DNA of 64,000 nt from Branchiostoma floridae (taxonomy: Eukaryota; Chordata; Leptocardii; Amphioxiformes; Branchiostomatidae), in NCBI RefSeq assembly GCF_000003815.2, contig NC_049986.1, positions 5,031,000 through 5,094,999 of the forward strand, given 5' to 3'. Positions 49,690 through 60,860 of the stretch are shown here, in pieces. The first letter of the stretch is position 1. Each line of letters opens with the position of its first letter. The position numbers were made by a program, and so were the translations under genes. Under the pieces are notes generated by a model, which worked only from the letters and a program-made list of their open reading frames with translations, was not told the origin of the DNA and did no database searches.

Positions 49690-51905
49690 TACTGTTACAT
49701 TAGAAAAGCAACTTTGCATACGGCCTGGGTATGACAGTCTATTACTGCTCAAACCAAAATGAATTTGCAGTCGAGAAAAGCCGCGCTATGCACACAACCC
49801 TCCTGTCCCAAATGAACCGGTTCTTCCCTCTCAAGGTCGTTCGGCTACACCAGCATGACAAACCCTGGGTTACACCAGACATTAAAGCTCTGATCCACCA
49901 ACGCCAACGGGCTTTCTCAAGCGACCTGAGGGCCTGGAAACAACTTAGAAACAAGACCCAACGTGTGATCAAGGCAGCCAAAGAGGCACACTACAACTCT
50001 AAAGTTAAAAGACTCAAGAAGGAGGACGCTGCTCAATGGCACAAGGAAATAAAACACATGGCCAACATGACCCGTACCGAACCAGTCATCCACATTGATG
50101 GCATAGACCCCAGCAACAAACGTGGTGTAGCCAATGAGATCAGCACATCTCTTGCCTCAGTGATCCAGTCCCTACCACCATTAGACCCATCACTCCTGCC
50201 GTCCTACCTACCGTCACTCCCAGCACCATCAGTAGAACCATGGGAGGTTTACGACAGACTTTTGAAAGTGAAGACGAGAAAGGCCGCAGGGCCTGATGGG
50301 ATCCCAGGGAAACTTATCAAAGAATTTGCATGTGAGCTGAGCGCGCCTCTGGCAGATATCCTGAACGCCTCCCTCCATCAGGGTACCGTACCTGAAGAGT
50401 GGAAACGCGCCGTTGTGGTACCAGTGCCTAAGACGAAACCTCCCTCGGTCAAAGAACTGCGACCTATCTCACTGACGTCTTTGTTAGGCAAAGTTGCCGA
50501 AAGCTTCATCAGTCAATGGGTATTGTCGGACATTAAATCTGAAATCGACCCCCAGCAATTCGGCTGCCTGAAGGGTCGATCCACCACCCATTGTCTGTTA
50601 GAACGACTTGTTCAAGGCCTCCGACCGACCTGGTACCCTGAGCTCCCTGGTGTCCACGGATTACAGTAAAGCCTTCGACCGTGTGAGTCACACCTTAGCT
50701 ATTCGCCGTCTGATTGAGTTGGGATTAAGGCCATCTCTCGTCAAATGGATTTCAGATTTCCTCACGAACAGACAACAGTTGGTCCGTTACCACGGAGCCC
50801 TTTCTGAATCTGTTTCTGTAACCTGTGGTCTGCCGCAAGGAACAATTCTTGGCCCCATCATATTCATTGTTTATATAAACAGTGCAGCACGCCAAGCCCT
50901 ATCCAAGAGATGGAAGTTTGTAGATGACTTGAACTTGCTGGAAATTAGAAACTCGTCATCACAACCTCCGAGTATCCAAAAGGACTTGACTGACCTAACC
51001 ACATGGTCCCAGGAAAGCCAGATGGTGCTCCATCCGGGTAAATGTAAAGTTCTTCATGTCCAGTTCAGCATGAACCCACGCCCTGCTCCCCCGCTCAAGA
51101 TCAATGACATTGCTCTAGTGGAAGTTGGAATCATGAGAATACTCGGTCTCTACCTACAGTCTGACCTCAGATGGAACGCGCACGTCGACCACACATACAG
51201 TAAGGCAAGCCAACGTCTGTTCTTTCTGCGCCGACTGAAACATTTCCACATTTCGAAAGAAGACCTTGTTGCTGTGTACACTTCCTACATTCGTCCAGTT
51301 ACCGAGTACGCAGCCCCTGTTTGGCACCCTGGGTTAACCACACAGCAGAGTAACAAGATAGAACGTATCCAGCGCAGAGCGGTACGGATCATCATGGGAC
51401 GCGACTACACCAGCTACCGAGATGCGTGTACACAGCTCGGCCTTCCATCTCTTCACTCCAGACGTTCAAATCTGACTCTTATGTTTGCACAATCACTCTT
51501 AGGGTCTGATCAATTCCGCCACTTCCTACCACCCACAAGAAAGAGCGTCAGTTGTCGACAAACCCGCTCTGCCAACAAACTAGACATTCCCAAGTGCAGA
51601 ACTGAACGCTATAAGTCTAGTGCCATTCCGTACATGGTTCGTCTACTCAACTGTCGAAATGCACCCATGCCTTAATCCTGCTAGTATTGTATGCCTCTAA
51701 TTTTCGTTTATGATATTCGCTGGTCGATATTATGTAAATATTTATATTCGCACCTAACTGATTTTACAAGTACTTCTATTTTAATGATTTGCCTTGTTGG
51801 GCATTGACCGAATGCGCTTATTTCATTGTGATATTGCAACTGCAAATCAGCCGTTGGGCTGCGAGTGTGGCGATATGTCTTTGTTCAATAAACCATTACT
51901 ACTAA
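49690..51905 (+). mobile_element. 5'-truncated non-LTR retrotransposon (CR1/L2/Jockey-type reverse transcriptase), frameshifted
   Basis: Two overlapping frames, 49731-50669 and 50608-51675, carry one reverse transcriptase broken by a frameshift near 50610-50640. The first frame has the linker KPWVTPDIKALIHQRQRAF and the RT start (RKAAGPDGIPGKLI, WKRAVVVPVPK, RPISLTSLLGK, QFGCLKGRSTTHCL). The second has motif A (DYSKAFDRV), motif B (GLPQGTILGPIIFIVYIN), motif C (KFVDDLNLL) and the usual C-terminal part (IRPVTEYAAPVWHPGL, IERIQRRAVRII). The catalytic Asp pair is present, but the box reads FVDD rather than YADD. The endonuclease domain upstream is missing. A tail with AATAAA at 51887-51892 and ACTACTAATT follows. 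It sits in Lmx intron 6 in the same orientation as the gene and is probably dead. Confidence 0.9.
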
Positions 51906-52204
51906 TTGCACAAATACATCTACATCCAAATTTACATTACAGTTATCAACTGGGATTTTACCACGGTTAAGGCCATATAATGATATAAAAAAATAAATGT
52001 TGAGATTTTTGTGGTTGTTTTTATCATGATGCTGACTGTTGAGTTTCTCTTCACTGTGGACATGCTTGTTATCTTTTGTATAATATAACTCCATTGGTTC
52101 AACTCCAAACTGAAAACTTACTGCAAACTCCCTACCCTATAGCAAAATTAAAACCCAGTGAACTTAAAGTTTACAGTATGTGGGGGTAATTGTTTATAGC
52201 ATGT

Positions 52205-52720
52205 TTAAAGGGGCATTCCACTCCAGAAGGGGGTGGTGTTTTCCAATAGATAATGTGTCAATGAGTATACATAATCAGCTGGACTTTGTGGAATTCAAAT
52301 TGCATGATGTGTGTTTTGTAAAACAATATGACACTCACTAAACCCATGCAGACCCTTCCCATGTATTCCCTATATGCATAGACACTTTGTTAATCGTGCA
52401 TATATTCGGAATAATTGAGGATCGCTAAGCACACCGAGAAGGTAAATTGTTCATAAGATAGCAAAGAAAAAATAACAAGACGAGATTTCTTAGCGATCCT
52501 GAAATTAGTTTTGTAACCTTACCTAAAAGTTTTGCATTGTATTCAGCCATAGGATCAATCAGAGTGTATTTGGGGAGTTTAGTAGAAGACTGAATGCTTT
52601 TGAGGCACGTGGAGGAATTGGGTACTTTATCGTATAATATGAAGTAGTATGCATTTATTACTTCCTAACATATACAAATCGGAAAATAACACTTCCGTGT
52701 GGAGTGGAATGCCCCTTTAA
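52205..52720. mobile_element. TTAA-flanked MITE (piggyBac-like target), 516 bp
   Basis: AGGGGCATTCCACTCCA and TGGAGTGGAATGCCCCT are perfect 17-bp inverted ends, each flanked by TTAA (52205-52208 and 52717-52720). There is no coding frame. It ends 158 bp before Lmx exon 7. The TTAA target suggests piggyBac-type mobilisation. Confidence 0.85.
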
Positions 52721-52878
52721 TGCTTAACATATAGGATTTTAAGTTGTTGGTGTAAAAATGAGCTTGATGCCTCTGCATCAAAGCTAGCCAAACAAACTTC
52801 ATACAATTTCCTTCATCTGTGCCACAATGACAAAATGTTGAAGATGTTCCACACATATCTAACCTCTGTATTTTCCAG

Positions 52879-53112
52879 ATTCTTCCATGGATGTTTTGTA
52901 CACAGATGACATGATGTCGATGGGGGACAATAATGGACTCCCCCAAGGCCAGGGGCGGCCGGAGGGACACATCATGGAGAACTTCTCTCCAATGCAGCCC
53001 AACCTACCTCACCTCAACAATATAGTAGATGGACCCTACCCAGAACATCACATCAGACCTCCTGTATCCATGGTACCTCAGAACATGTACCCTACCCAGG
53101 GACTACCACCAG
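52879..53112 (+). CDS. Lmx: Lmx coding exon 7: C-terminal region
   Basis: The exon encodes residues 279-355, completing Asn278 and opening Asp356. It is rich in Met, Pro, Asn and Gly (MDVLYTDDMMSMGDNNGLPQ and on to NMYPTQGLPP) with no folded domain. In LMX1 proteins this region is the activation or interaction tail. It is poorly conserved in sequence, and the assignment here rests on frame, splice sites and position. The acceptor is TTTTCCAG|AT and the donor CACCAG|GTACAA. Phases are 1 in and 1 out. Confidence 0.88.
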
Positions 53113-53764
53113 GTACAACACTGGCTAGCACATCATTACTATGGTACCTCTTTGTAAGATTAGATTTCTACATTTCATACCTTTAATGAAAGAAAGTACA
53201 GGTAGTCCGCATACAGTGGCTGAAGATATAAATCAAGGTAATGGAAAATAGTTAGGAAAGTGTAAACTCTAGGATACATCTTCTATTCAGAAAAGTCCAA
53301 TTACTGAGTGCACATTCCAGAGTTCTTGTAGATGGGTATTCAAATCAAATTTGCAATCAAAATCTTACAGAGAAGGTCTTTAATAAGAAGACTATATTAA
53401 CAACAGTTGGTAAAGTCAGTCTTAATATCTGAATCTAAAGGACCATGCAGTAACAGATGGACATGGGTATGTGTGATACTACTGTTCTTCAGCACCATGG
53501 ACAGTGGTCTGATAGTCACAATGTGCAGAACATGCTGTATTGACATCTCCATCCCGCTCCCAATGTTTTTGCAATAGCAATGCACTCTTTTTTGTTAATG
53601 AATTCATCTGAAACATGGTTACTTTATGGGCGCACAGTAGGTTTATTTACAATATGTAACATTACCTACAGCTAGATTATCACTTGCATTGTTGTTGTTT
53701 ATATGTGAGCATATATGTGCAGGTATTCTAACCAATAGTCTTACTTCTGCCTGTTTTTCCAAAG
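53113..53764 (+). other. Lmx intron 7 (652 nt)
   Basis: It runs from GTACAACA to the pyrimidine-rich CTGTTTTTCCAAAG. No repeat or gene was recognised. Confidence 0.8.
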
Positions 53765-53967
53765 ACACAGCGGATGATATGTTTCCAGAGATGATTGGTC
53801 AAGCTCCACCCACCACTGTGGACAACATAGACAATTGCATGGTGGGAAATGGGCATCATCCAGCCTCTCACATGCCCGCCAGCATGCCCCCCCACTCACA
53901 GCCTACACAACTGGGAAACCCTATAGACAAACTCTACTCCATGCAAAACTCTTACTTCAATGCATAG
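53765..53967 (+). CDS. Lmx: Lmx last coding exon 8 (conserved C-terminus)
   Basis: The exon encodes residues 357-422 and the stop TAG. A His/Pro/Met-rich stretch (NGHHPASHMPASMPPHS) leads to the terminal motif LGNPIDKLYSMQNSYFNA. That ending is nearly the same as the C-terminus of vertebrate LMX1A and LMX1B, and it confirms both the gene identity and the frame across all eight exons. The acceptor is TTTCCAAAG|AC. Phase in is 1. The total CDS with one exon 4 is 1269 nt, and the 422 residues are slightly more than in the vertebrate proteins (about 380-400). Confidence 0.95.
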
Positions 53968-55140
53968 CAAACAGTTAGTCATCGGAACATGCACATCTGG
54001 AGGATGATGTATGATACCATGGACTAACACTGCCCCTTCTGTCCCTTCTATGTGTTTATAATACATGTACCGGTACATCCAAGAAATGTGCAATAGCAGA
54101 GTAAGGTCATGTGTATGCAGTCCAGTCTTCATGATGTGGATCAAATCCTTGTGTAATGTAGTCCATATTTGGTGGTAATATTTAGTGATTCAAAATTGTA
54201 AGTGTACCAGAAAGCTTGTCTGTCATATTGTTCATGTAAGTTTTGTTGTCCTGTAAAAAATTAATGTCTGTTTGTATGTATGTAGAGACTTGAAAATGTA
54301 CAGCCTTGCATTTACACCCCAATTCTAATCATGAATGCATGCAATCAGTCAACTCATGTGCACATACAACATGTACTAATTACCAAGCACTTAGTAATTA
54401 CACTTTTGGGTAGTACATGACAGATCAGTATTGTGAAATCAGTGTTAGCAAAGGACAAGGCTTTAGCACTTAACAGTGTAATTCACTTTTGCTCTAGCAA
54501 AGGTACATGCAGAAAATGGTTACTAATAGGAGAGATGGTTGTTGTATCACACAATCACACACAAAAACTTTTGACAAATGATCTACAATGTATGCCCACT
54601 TACTATGGAAAAGAAAGATCAACTTTGCATCTAAAATCATTGGCCACCATTCAACTGAATTGGTGATACACTGTAGGTGATGATTTGACTGTCCAATTAT
54701 TGGGAAATACATACAGATCCACTGACCAAGTTTGTATATGTGAAAATGTGCATCACAAAGTTTCTTAGTTATTGTCCAATTGAGGGAATGGTAGCATTCC
54801 TGTGAGCTTTGGATCTTTTATCAATGGCAATGTGACCTCTGGCACAGTTTGTCCTGTTCAATATACCATCCAGCTTCTAGTTATTGTCCTGACTGCCTGT
54901 TCAAAGAACATCTTGTTTGAGGCTCTGATGGCACTGAAACTTGACACATCAGACATTGACTATTGTCTACAACTTCCTTCATGGTGCTCCAGTGACCAAG
55001 GGTGACTGTGAATAGTGTATGGTTATATACAGTTGAACTATGATAAAGGGTTAATGACCACCCTGAGGTGTATATCACTATATGGTGTCATAAGGCCTGG
55101 TCATTTGTTATAACCACCGAATAAATCCACTGAGTGAGCA
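53968..55140 (+). other. Lmx 3' UTR (inferred) with candidate poly(A) signal
   Basis: No canonical AATAAA was noticed until 55120-55125, about 1.15 kb after the stop codon. That signal lies inside a dispersed repeat (55045-55139) that is also found inverted at 60413-60505. The true 3' end needs transcript data. Confidence 0.4.
55045..55139 (+). repeat. dispersed repeat, family E copy 1
   Basis: AAGGGTTAATGACC, GAGGTGTATAT, ATGGTGTCATAA, GCCTGGTC and ATAACCACCGAATAAA occur in this order. The same order is found on the minus strand at 60413-60505. It contributes the only AATAAA I found after the Lmx stop. Confidence 0.75.
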
Positions 55141-56291
55141 TTATTCTGTTTGGTCAATGTCCTTCTTCTGATTGAATCCGGTGACAGATGATTAAGAACC
55201 GGTGTTAAATGTGTTACATGAATTTCTATGTGTTACAGCATCATAACCAAGATGAAATAGGATCTTCTGAGATCATCACACTTTTAGCCCAATTTTCAAG
55301 AAAATTAAGATTTTTTTCTACACTGATAGTTTCCAAGCACAAGAGTAAGACACACCAAGTAAGTTACAAAATTAGTCATTTACTTTAAAAACTTAAAGGT
55401 TTCCTGTGAAGCTGACTTCTACCTACTCTTCTTTTAGATCTGGGATCTCAATATTAAGATGCCATCTGTAAAAACAAGTTTATGTGGTATTCTGTACTGT
55501 ACTTGTGTTAGATCTTTGCATATGTTTCAGCTGTAGCAAAAATCCCATGTAGCTGAATGTAGACATCTCACAAATTTATTCAGCAGAAGTCAAGTGCTCC
55601 AAACACACAAGCTAGGACTACAACCACACACCTTACTGGACTACAGGCCACATAGGACTACAGCCAACCCTACATGTACATTTGGTGCATTTATTGGTAG
55701 CAGATAAAAGTTATGCCTGCCCAATAGTATTGGTGCATCTAGCTCTGTGATCATTTTACTGGCATTAGATCACAGCCTCAAAAGACAAGCGCTGGATGTG
55801 ACATTATATTTGGGACGGATTTGTTACACGTCCATCTTTATTGTAAAAGTGGCAGATGTGATGTTACTTTGTATGTGAGATGAAATTGCTACATGTATTA
55901 TGTATAATGATCCAGTGTGCTTTGTCTTCATTTTAGTCTACTTCGACATCTCTCCGTGGTTTGAAAGCTTGCTGCTTCTGCAGCCAGAGATACCAAGGGT
56001 AGTTTCTACAGAGTAACAGTAAAAAGTATCCATATGTAGTCAGAGTTTAGATACTAGGCACGTAAAAACAAAGCAATAAATAATTTTGTTTTTAAATGGT
56101 TTTATTAAAGTTTTTATATAATTTTTTGACATAAAATGTATACCTTGCTCCCCCTGTACCCTTGTGTTAAACCAAATGACATGAATTTGGTATAGGGTTC
56201 AGTTAGAGTGGCCACGACTTACAGCTCTTTCAAGAAACGTCTAAAAATATCAAAGCTGACATCTGACCCGATTTTATGATTTACGACTTGG
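55141..56291 (+). other. intergenic: nothing recognised except repeat text near 56.1 kb
   Basis: ACCAAATGACATGAATTTGG near 56173 belongs to the degenerate TGAAACTTGGTATGA repeat. No gene was seen. Confidence 0.5.
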
Positions 56292-57737
56292 CATGGATAA
56301 CGACTATGAGAATTGTTATGTTTTTGATTTGTATGATAGACTTGTCTTTGTTATGTACATAAATGTATTGTATTGTGTGTAAACTCTGTGTATATGTGTA
56401 CACAGGCCCTCCCTGGAAAGCAGTGCTCTAAAGCCACTGAGAGAGTTACCCTGGTTAAAGAATACAGAAATAAATGAATGACTAAACAGGGGTGCATTTA
56501 GATATTTATTCAAAGGATCCATGTATAATATTTGGCATCAACCATTTCAAAAGGATTTATTAGTGCATTTTTTTAAAATTTTCATTTAGAACCTCTAGGT
56601 CATTGACCCCACCACCTGGTATTGTCTCCCACTGTTTAATTAAGTGACCAGCCAATGAGCTAGCCTGATAACTAAAATGATCCGAAACTTGGTAATGTTA
56701 CAGGGATGCCATGGACCTATGCCACGTGGGCTTTATTCACACTTTTGACACTCACTACTCAAAATGGTTTGTTTGGAGGTTTGGGGGTATATTTCATCGG
56801 AAAATGTGTAATCTGGAAGAGTCCATTCATGTACGGGGGACCCTTTTTTCAAATTCAGTTTTAGATCAATTTTGGATTGGGTTGATTATACAAAAGTCCA
56901 TGTTTTGAGTGAATTTTTTTGGGACTGGTTCATTTATTAGTTTTACACGAGGTGTGCTGGAAGAGCCCAATTTTGAAGGGGGATTTTTATACTGCATAAT
57001 TGATATCTATCAACATTCTTATCTCAGTTTAATACATATGTCATACGTTTGAGAGTCCTATCATTGAATGCAGTGAATTTAACTTTCCTCATTAATTTTG
57101 AAAACTAGCTCCTAATTTGATCGAATGATTGTTGCCATCTATGTCCAGGCAGCTGTACATAGATTGTGCCTTTGTTTACAAAATGTAGTTATCCTCAAGA
57201 TATTTCTATACAAAAATGCCCCTGCAGTTCCAGAGCAAGCTTAAGCTGCAAGTGGGCCCACATTAACACCACCTCTTGATTGCATCACAAGCTGTCTGCC
57301 ATCAAAAAATTAAGACAGTCACCATAATGTTGTCCAGGTCAAGTCAGATACAAAATACAGAAGTTGTTCTGAGTACCAAGGTCACACACCAAGGGGCCCA
57401 TAGTTGACCTTGACTACTGGTGTGCAGTGAGTCACCTGGTCCAGAACAACCTACATTGTATATCGAACGTCATTGTGGTCCAGGTATGACCAAGGAGGTT
57501 AAACCTTTTTAACCTCCTTGGTATGACCTAAAGGTATGTATCAGCCTTTAGGTACAAGTTTGGCATACTCTAGAGTGATGAATGCCAAGAAGATGGATAA
57601 TGAGGCAAACTGTTCATAAGACTTAGAAATATTGCAAAAGTACAGTTTTTGGTGATGCTTCATGGGTGAGCCTAACAGTATAGTGTGCTTTCATTTGTCA
57701 AGAATTCCCAGAATTGCACAAGTATGTCAGGAATTTA
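56292..57737 (+). repeat. 1.45-kb duplicated segment, copy 1
   Basis: It is nearly identical to 58543-60003, with only scattered substitutions and small indels. It starts CATGGATAACGACTATGAG and ends GTATGTCAGGAATTTA. The first 200 bp (to CCTGGTTAAAGAATACAGAA) look like the 3' end of a non-LTR retrotransposon with an AATAAATGAATGA tail. No gene was recognised, and the small open frames appear in both copies as shadows of the duplication. Confidence 0.9.
57488..57521. other. 15-bp perfect hairpin (ACCAAGGAGGTTAAA)
   Basis: ACCAAGGAGGTTAAA, a 4-nt loop, then TTTAACCTCCTTGGT. CCAAGGAGG is the start of the degenerate dispersed repeat, so the hairpin may mark two elements joined head to head. The same hairpin is at about 59756-59789 in copy 2. 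Confidence 0.8.
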
Positions 57738-58163
57738 TTTTCCACGCGTAAAGATAAGTCAACAACATCTGGGTGGATTGGTTTCATACTTGATGTTGGT
57801 AGGGTGTGACTAGGCTGGAAATGATTAGATTTCGGGTCCCCTAGCGGCTTCCCTTGGTACTGCACCGTGAACTTCCGGTTTTGCTATCTCATGTTCTATG
57901 GTCAGGATTTTTGGGTGTTACATGTAGATAGCTCTTGTGCTCAAGTGACATAAGTTTACGCCCCCTAGCAGTTCGTTTTGGGATAGCAGGGGCATTTTTG
58001 TCAAAACTTCTGAAGAGATAACTCAAGAAGGGAACAATGGATTTTCATGATTTTTGATTTGTAGGTACCTTAGACAATGTTGTTTAAGATGAATTATCAT
58101 ATAGCCAGGCGCCGCGGACCAATCAGAAGGCCCCGTTCCACGTTGGTTATGACGCTGTAACAC
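57738..58163 (+). repeat. degenerate dispersed repeat and GC-rich edge of gap
   Basis: AGCGGCTTCCCTTGGTACTG, GTTTTGCTATCTCATGTTC and TAACTCAAGAAGGGAACAAT recur at 35.2-35.4 and 60.6-60.7 kb. The last 60 bases before the gap are CpG-rich and contain a CCAATCAG box. Confidence 0.5.
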
Positions 58164-58263
58164 NNNNNNNNNNNNNNNNNNNNNNNNNNNNNNNNNNNNN
58201 NNNNNNNNNNNNNNNNNNNNNNNNNNNNNNNNNNNNNNNNNNNNNNNNNNNNNNNNNNNNNNN
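58164..58263. other. assembly gap (100 N)
   Basis: Exactly 100 N, which is a conventional placeholder rather than a measured length. Confidence 1.
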
Positions 58264-58542
58264 GCGTTGGATACAGTTCTGTTCCTCTATACCGTGCTGA
58301 CCGTCATCACAATTCCTCTCCGTGTCCGTGACGCCATTAGTTATGAGCCGGTGGTAAGGCTATTTAAGAATTGCAAATAACTAGCCGAACACTAGACATT
58401 TTGAGGAGCACATGGTTTATTGTGTCCTTTCTCCAGGATTCTAGCACCAGAATGAGGTCACAGGATGAGGTCACAGGACTAGTCTATTTCTAAATTAGGG
58501 GGGGTTTGGGTAGGAGTTCGCATGGTTCTCAGTGGTTCATAA
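58264..58542 (+). other. sequence between gap and duplicated segment
   Basis: It contains a tandem GATGAGGTCACAG pair near 58455. No gene was recognised. Confidence 0.5.
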
Positions 58543-60003
58543 CATGGATAACGACTATGAGAATTGTTATGTTTTTGATTTGTATGATAGACTTGTCTTT
58601 GTTATGTACATAAATGTATTGTATTGTGTGTAAACTCTGTGTATATGTGTACACAGGCCCTCCCTGGAAAGCAGTGATCTAAAGCCACTGAGAGAGTTAC
58701 CCTGGTTAAAGAATACAGAAATAAATAAATGACTAAACAGGGGTGCATTTAGATATTTATTCAAAGGATCCATGTATAATATTTGGCATCAACCATTTCA
58801 AAAGGATTTATTAGGGTATTTTTGCATTTTTTTTTAAATTTTCATTTAGAACCTCTACATGTAGTGTCATTGACCCCACCACCTGGTATTGTCTCCCACT
58901 GTTTAATTAAGTGACCAGCCAATGAGCTAGCCTGATAACTAAAATGATCCGAAACTTGGTAATGTTACAGGGATGCCATGGACCTATGCCACGTGGGCTT
59001 TATTCACACTTTTGACACTCACTACTCAAAATGGTTTGTTTGGAGGTTTGGGGGTATATTTCATCGGAAAATGTGTAATCTGGAAGAGTCCATTCATGTA
59101 CGGGGGACCCTTTTTTCAAAGTCACTTTTAGATCAATTTTGGACTGGGTTGATTATACAAAAGTCCATGTTTTGAGTGAATTTTTTGGGACTGGTTCATT
59201 TATTAGTTTTACACGAGGTGTGCTGGAAGAGCCCAATTTTGAAGGGGGATTTTTATACTGCATAATTGATATCTATCAACATTCTTATCTCAGTTTAATA
59301 CATATGTCATACGTTTGAGAGTCCTATCATTAAATGCAGTGAATTTAACTTTCCTCATTAATTTTGAAAACTAGCTCCTAATTTGATCGAATGATTGTTG
59401 CCATCTATGTCCAGGCAGTTGTACATAGATTGTTCCTTTGTTTACAAAATGTAGTTATCCTCCTTAAGATATTTCTATACGAAAATGCCCCTGCAGTTCC
59501 AGAGCAAGCTTAAGCTGCAAGTGGGCCCACATTAACACCACCTCTTGATTGCATCACAAGCTGTCTGCCATCAAAAAATTAAGACAGTCACCATAATGTT
59601 GTCCAGGTCAAATCAGATACAAAATACAGATTGTTCTGAGTACCAAGGTCACACACCAAGGGGCCCATAGTTGACCTTGACTACTGGTGTGCAGCGAGTC
59701 ACCTGGTCCAGAACAACCTACATTGTATATCGAACGTCATTGTGGTCCAGGTATGACCAAGGAGGTTAAACCTTTTTAACCTCCTTGGTATGACCTAAAG
59801 GTATGTATCAGCCTTTAGGTACAAGTTTGGCATACTCTAGAGTGATGAATGCCAAGAAGATGGATAATGAGGCAAACTGTTCATTAGACTTAGAAATATT
59901 GCAAAAGTACAGTTTTTGGTGATGCTTCATGGGTGAGCCTAACAGTATAGTGTGCTTTCATTTTGTCAGAATCCCAGAATTGCACAAGTATGTCAGGAAT
60001 TTA
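58543..60003 (+). repeat. 1.46-kb duplicated segment, copy 2 (ends at gap)
   Basis: It matches 56292-57737 along its full length and ends at the same base where the N gap begins. Small differences include a TTAGGGTATTTTTGC insertion and a TACATGTAG insertion. The level of difference is what two lancelet haplotypes would show. Confidence 0.9.
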
Positions 60004-60107
60004 NNNNNNNNNNNNNNNNNNNNNNNNNNNNNNNNNNNNNNNNNNNNNNNNNNNNNNNNNNNNNNNNNNNNNNNNNNNNNNNNNNNNNNNNNNNNNNNNN
60101 NNNNNNN
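60004..60107. other. assembly gap (104 N)
   Basis: A run of N. The frames that cross it are not real. Confidence 1.
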
Positions 60108-60220
60108 TAGTCGAACCTCATAATGCTGACAACTTAGACAGTTTAATGCCAAACATCAAGCTTATGGAACACCACGCTACCATATGCCGTCGAACTCTTA
60201 AACGCACATTACACAATTAA
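60108..60220 (+). pseudogene. possible C-terminal end of a retrotransposon protein
   Basis: From the gap edge a frame reads VEPHNADNLDSLMPNIKLM and ends RTLKRTLHN before a TAA. Its style resembles the end of a non-LTR reverse transcriptase protein. Too little remains to name it. Confidence 0.25.
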
Positions 60221-60412
60221 GTGTCACATGTTAATAATTACTAATCAGATGGACATCCTCTGTGTCATAAATACACCACTACTTTCCCATAACATTTATA
60301 ACCATTACTCTCAAATGCAACCGACTATAAACATACATACCATCCACAAAAAAGCAATAAATATTTCATGGAGTTATGAGGTCCCCGAACTCTAGTTATA
60401 TATAAAACCTTC
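60221..60412 (+). other. intergenic: nothing recognised
   Basis: AT-rich sequence between the retrotransposon-like end and the family E repeat. Confidence 0.5.
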
Positions 60413-60505
60413 GCTCACTCGGTGGTTTTATTCGGTGGTTATAGCAAAGGACCAGGCGTTATGACACCATATACACCTCGGGGCGGGTCATTAACCCTTA
60501 AATAT
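60413..60505 (-). repeat. dispersed repeat, family E copy 2 (inverted)
   Basis: On the minus strand GGGTTAATGACC, GAGGTGTATATGGTGTCATAA, GCCTGGTC and ATAACCACCGAATAAAACCA match 55045-55139. Confidence 0.75.
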
Positions 60506-60860
60506 TAACTATGCAAAATAGGAGTACATTTGCATAATTAATGAGAATATTCTATCATATCAGTTTTTTTCATCTCTCTTGTTCCAGACATGATCTGGTC
60601 TTGGCATTTGGGTGGTAGATGGCGTTTAGTGTCATGACAAAGTGGGGCAAGTTTCAATCGCCATTTAATTTTGGAGCTGCAGGGGTATTTTTGTCAAGAC
60701 ATTCTAAATAAAGATGATAACTGAAGGAAGGAATGACGGATTTTTGCCATCATTTTAGACATGCAGATAGCTTAGGCAAAGATGTTCATAATGATATACG
60801 TTATGCAAATGAGGGTTTAATTTGCATAATCATGAGGAAATTGTATAATTTCATTGTTTT
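60505..60860. repeat. degenerate dispersed repeat with paired octamers
   Basis: A pair ATGCAAAT...ATTTGCAT is at about 60804-60830, and a weaker pair is near 60511-60535. The intervening text (GTATTTTTGTCAAGACATTC) matches 57.98 kb. It belongs with the 34.7-kb array. Confidence 0.6.

Larger units (their letters stand above)
48769..52878 (+). other. Lmx intron 6 (4.1 kb), largely transposon-derived
   Basis: In order it holds family A copy 3, family B copy 6 with an inserted retrotransposon tail, a 5'-truncated non-LTR reverse transcriptase and a TTAA-flanked MITE. Little unique sequence remains. Confidence 0.85.

Noticed and set aside
56316-59175. pairs of 65-68-codon open frames in both duplicated segments
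   Set aside because: Their similarity comes from the duplication of the DNA. The frames show no domain and no evidence of protein-level selection.
59929-60220. open frames crossing the N gap
   Set aside because: The gap has unknown length, so the frames across it are meaningless. Only the piece after the gap was kept, at low confidence.
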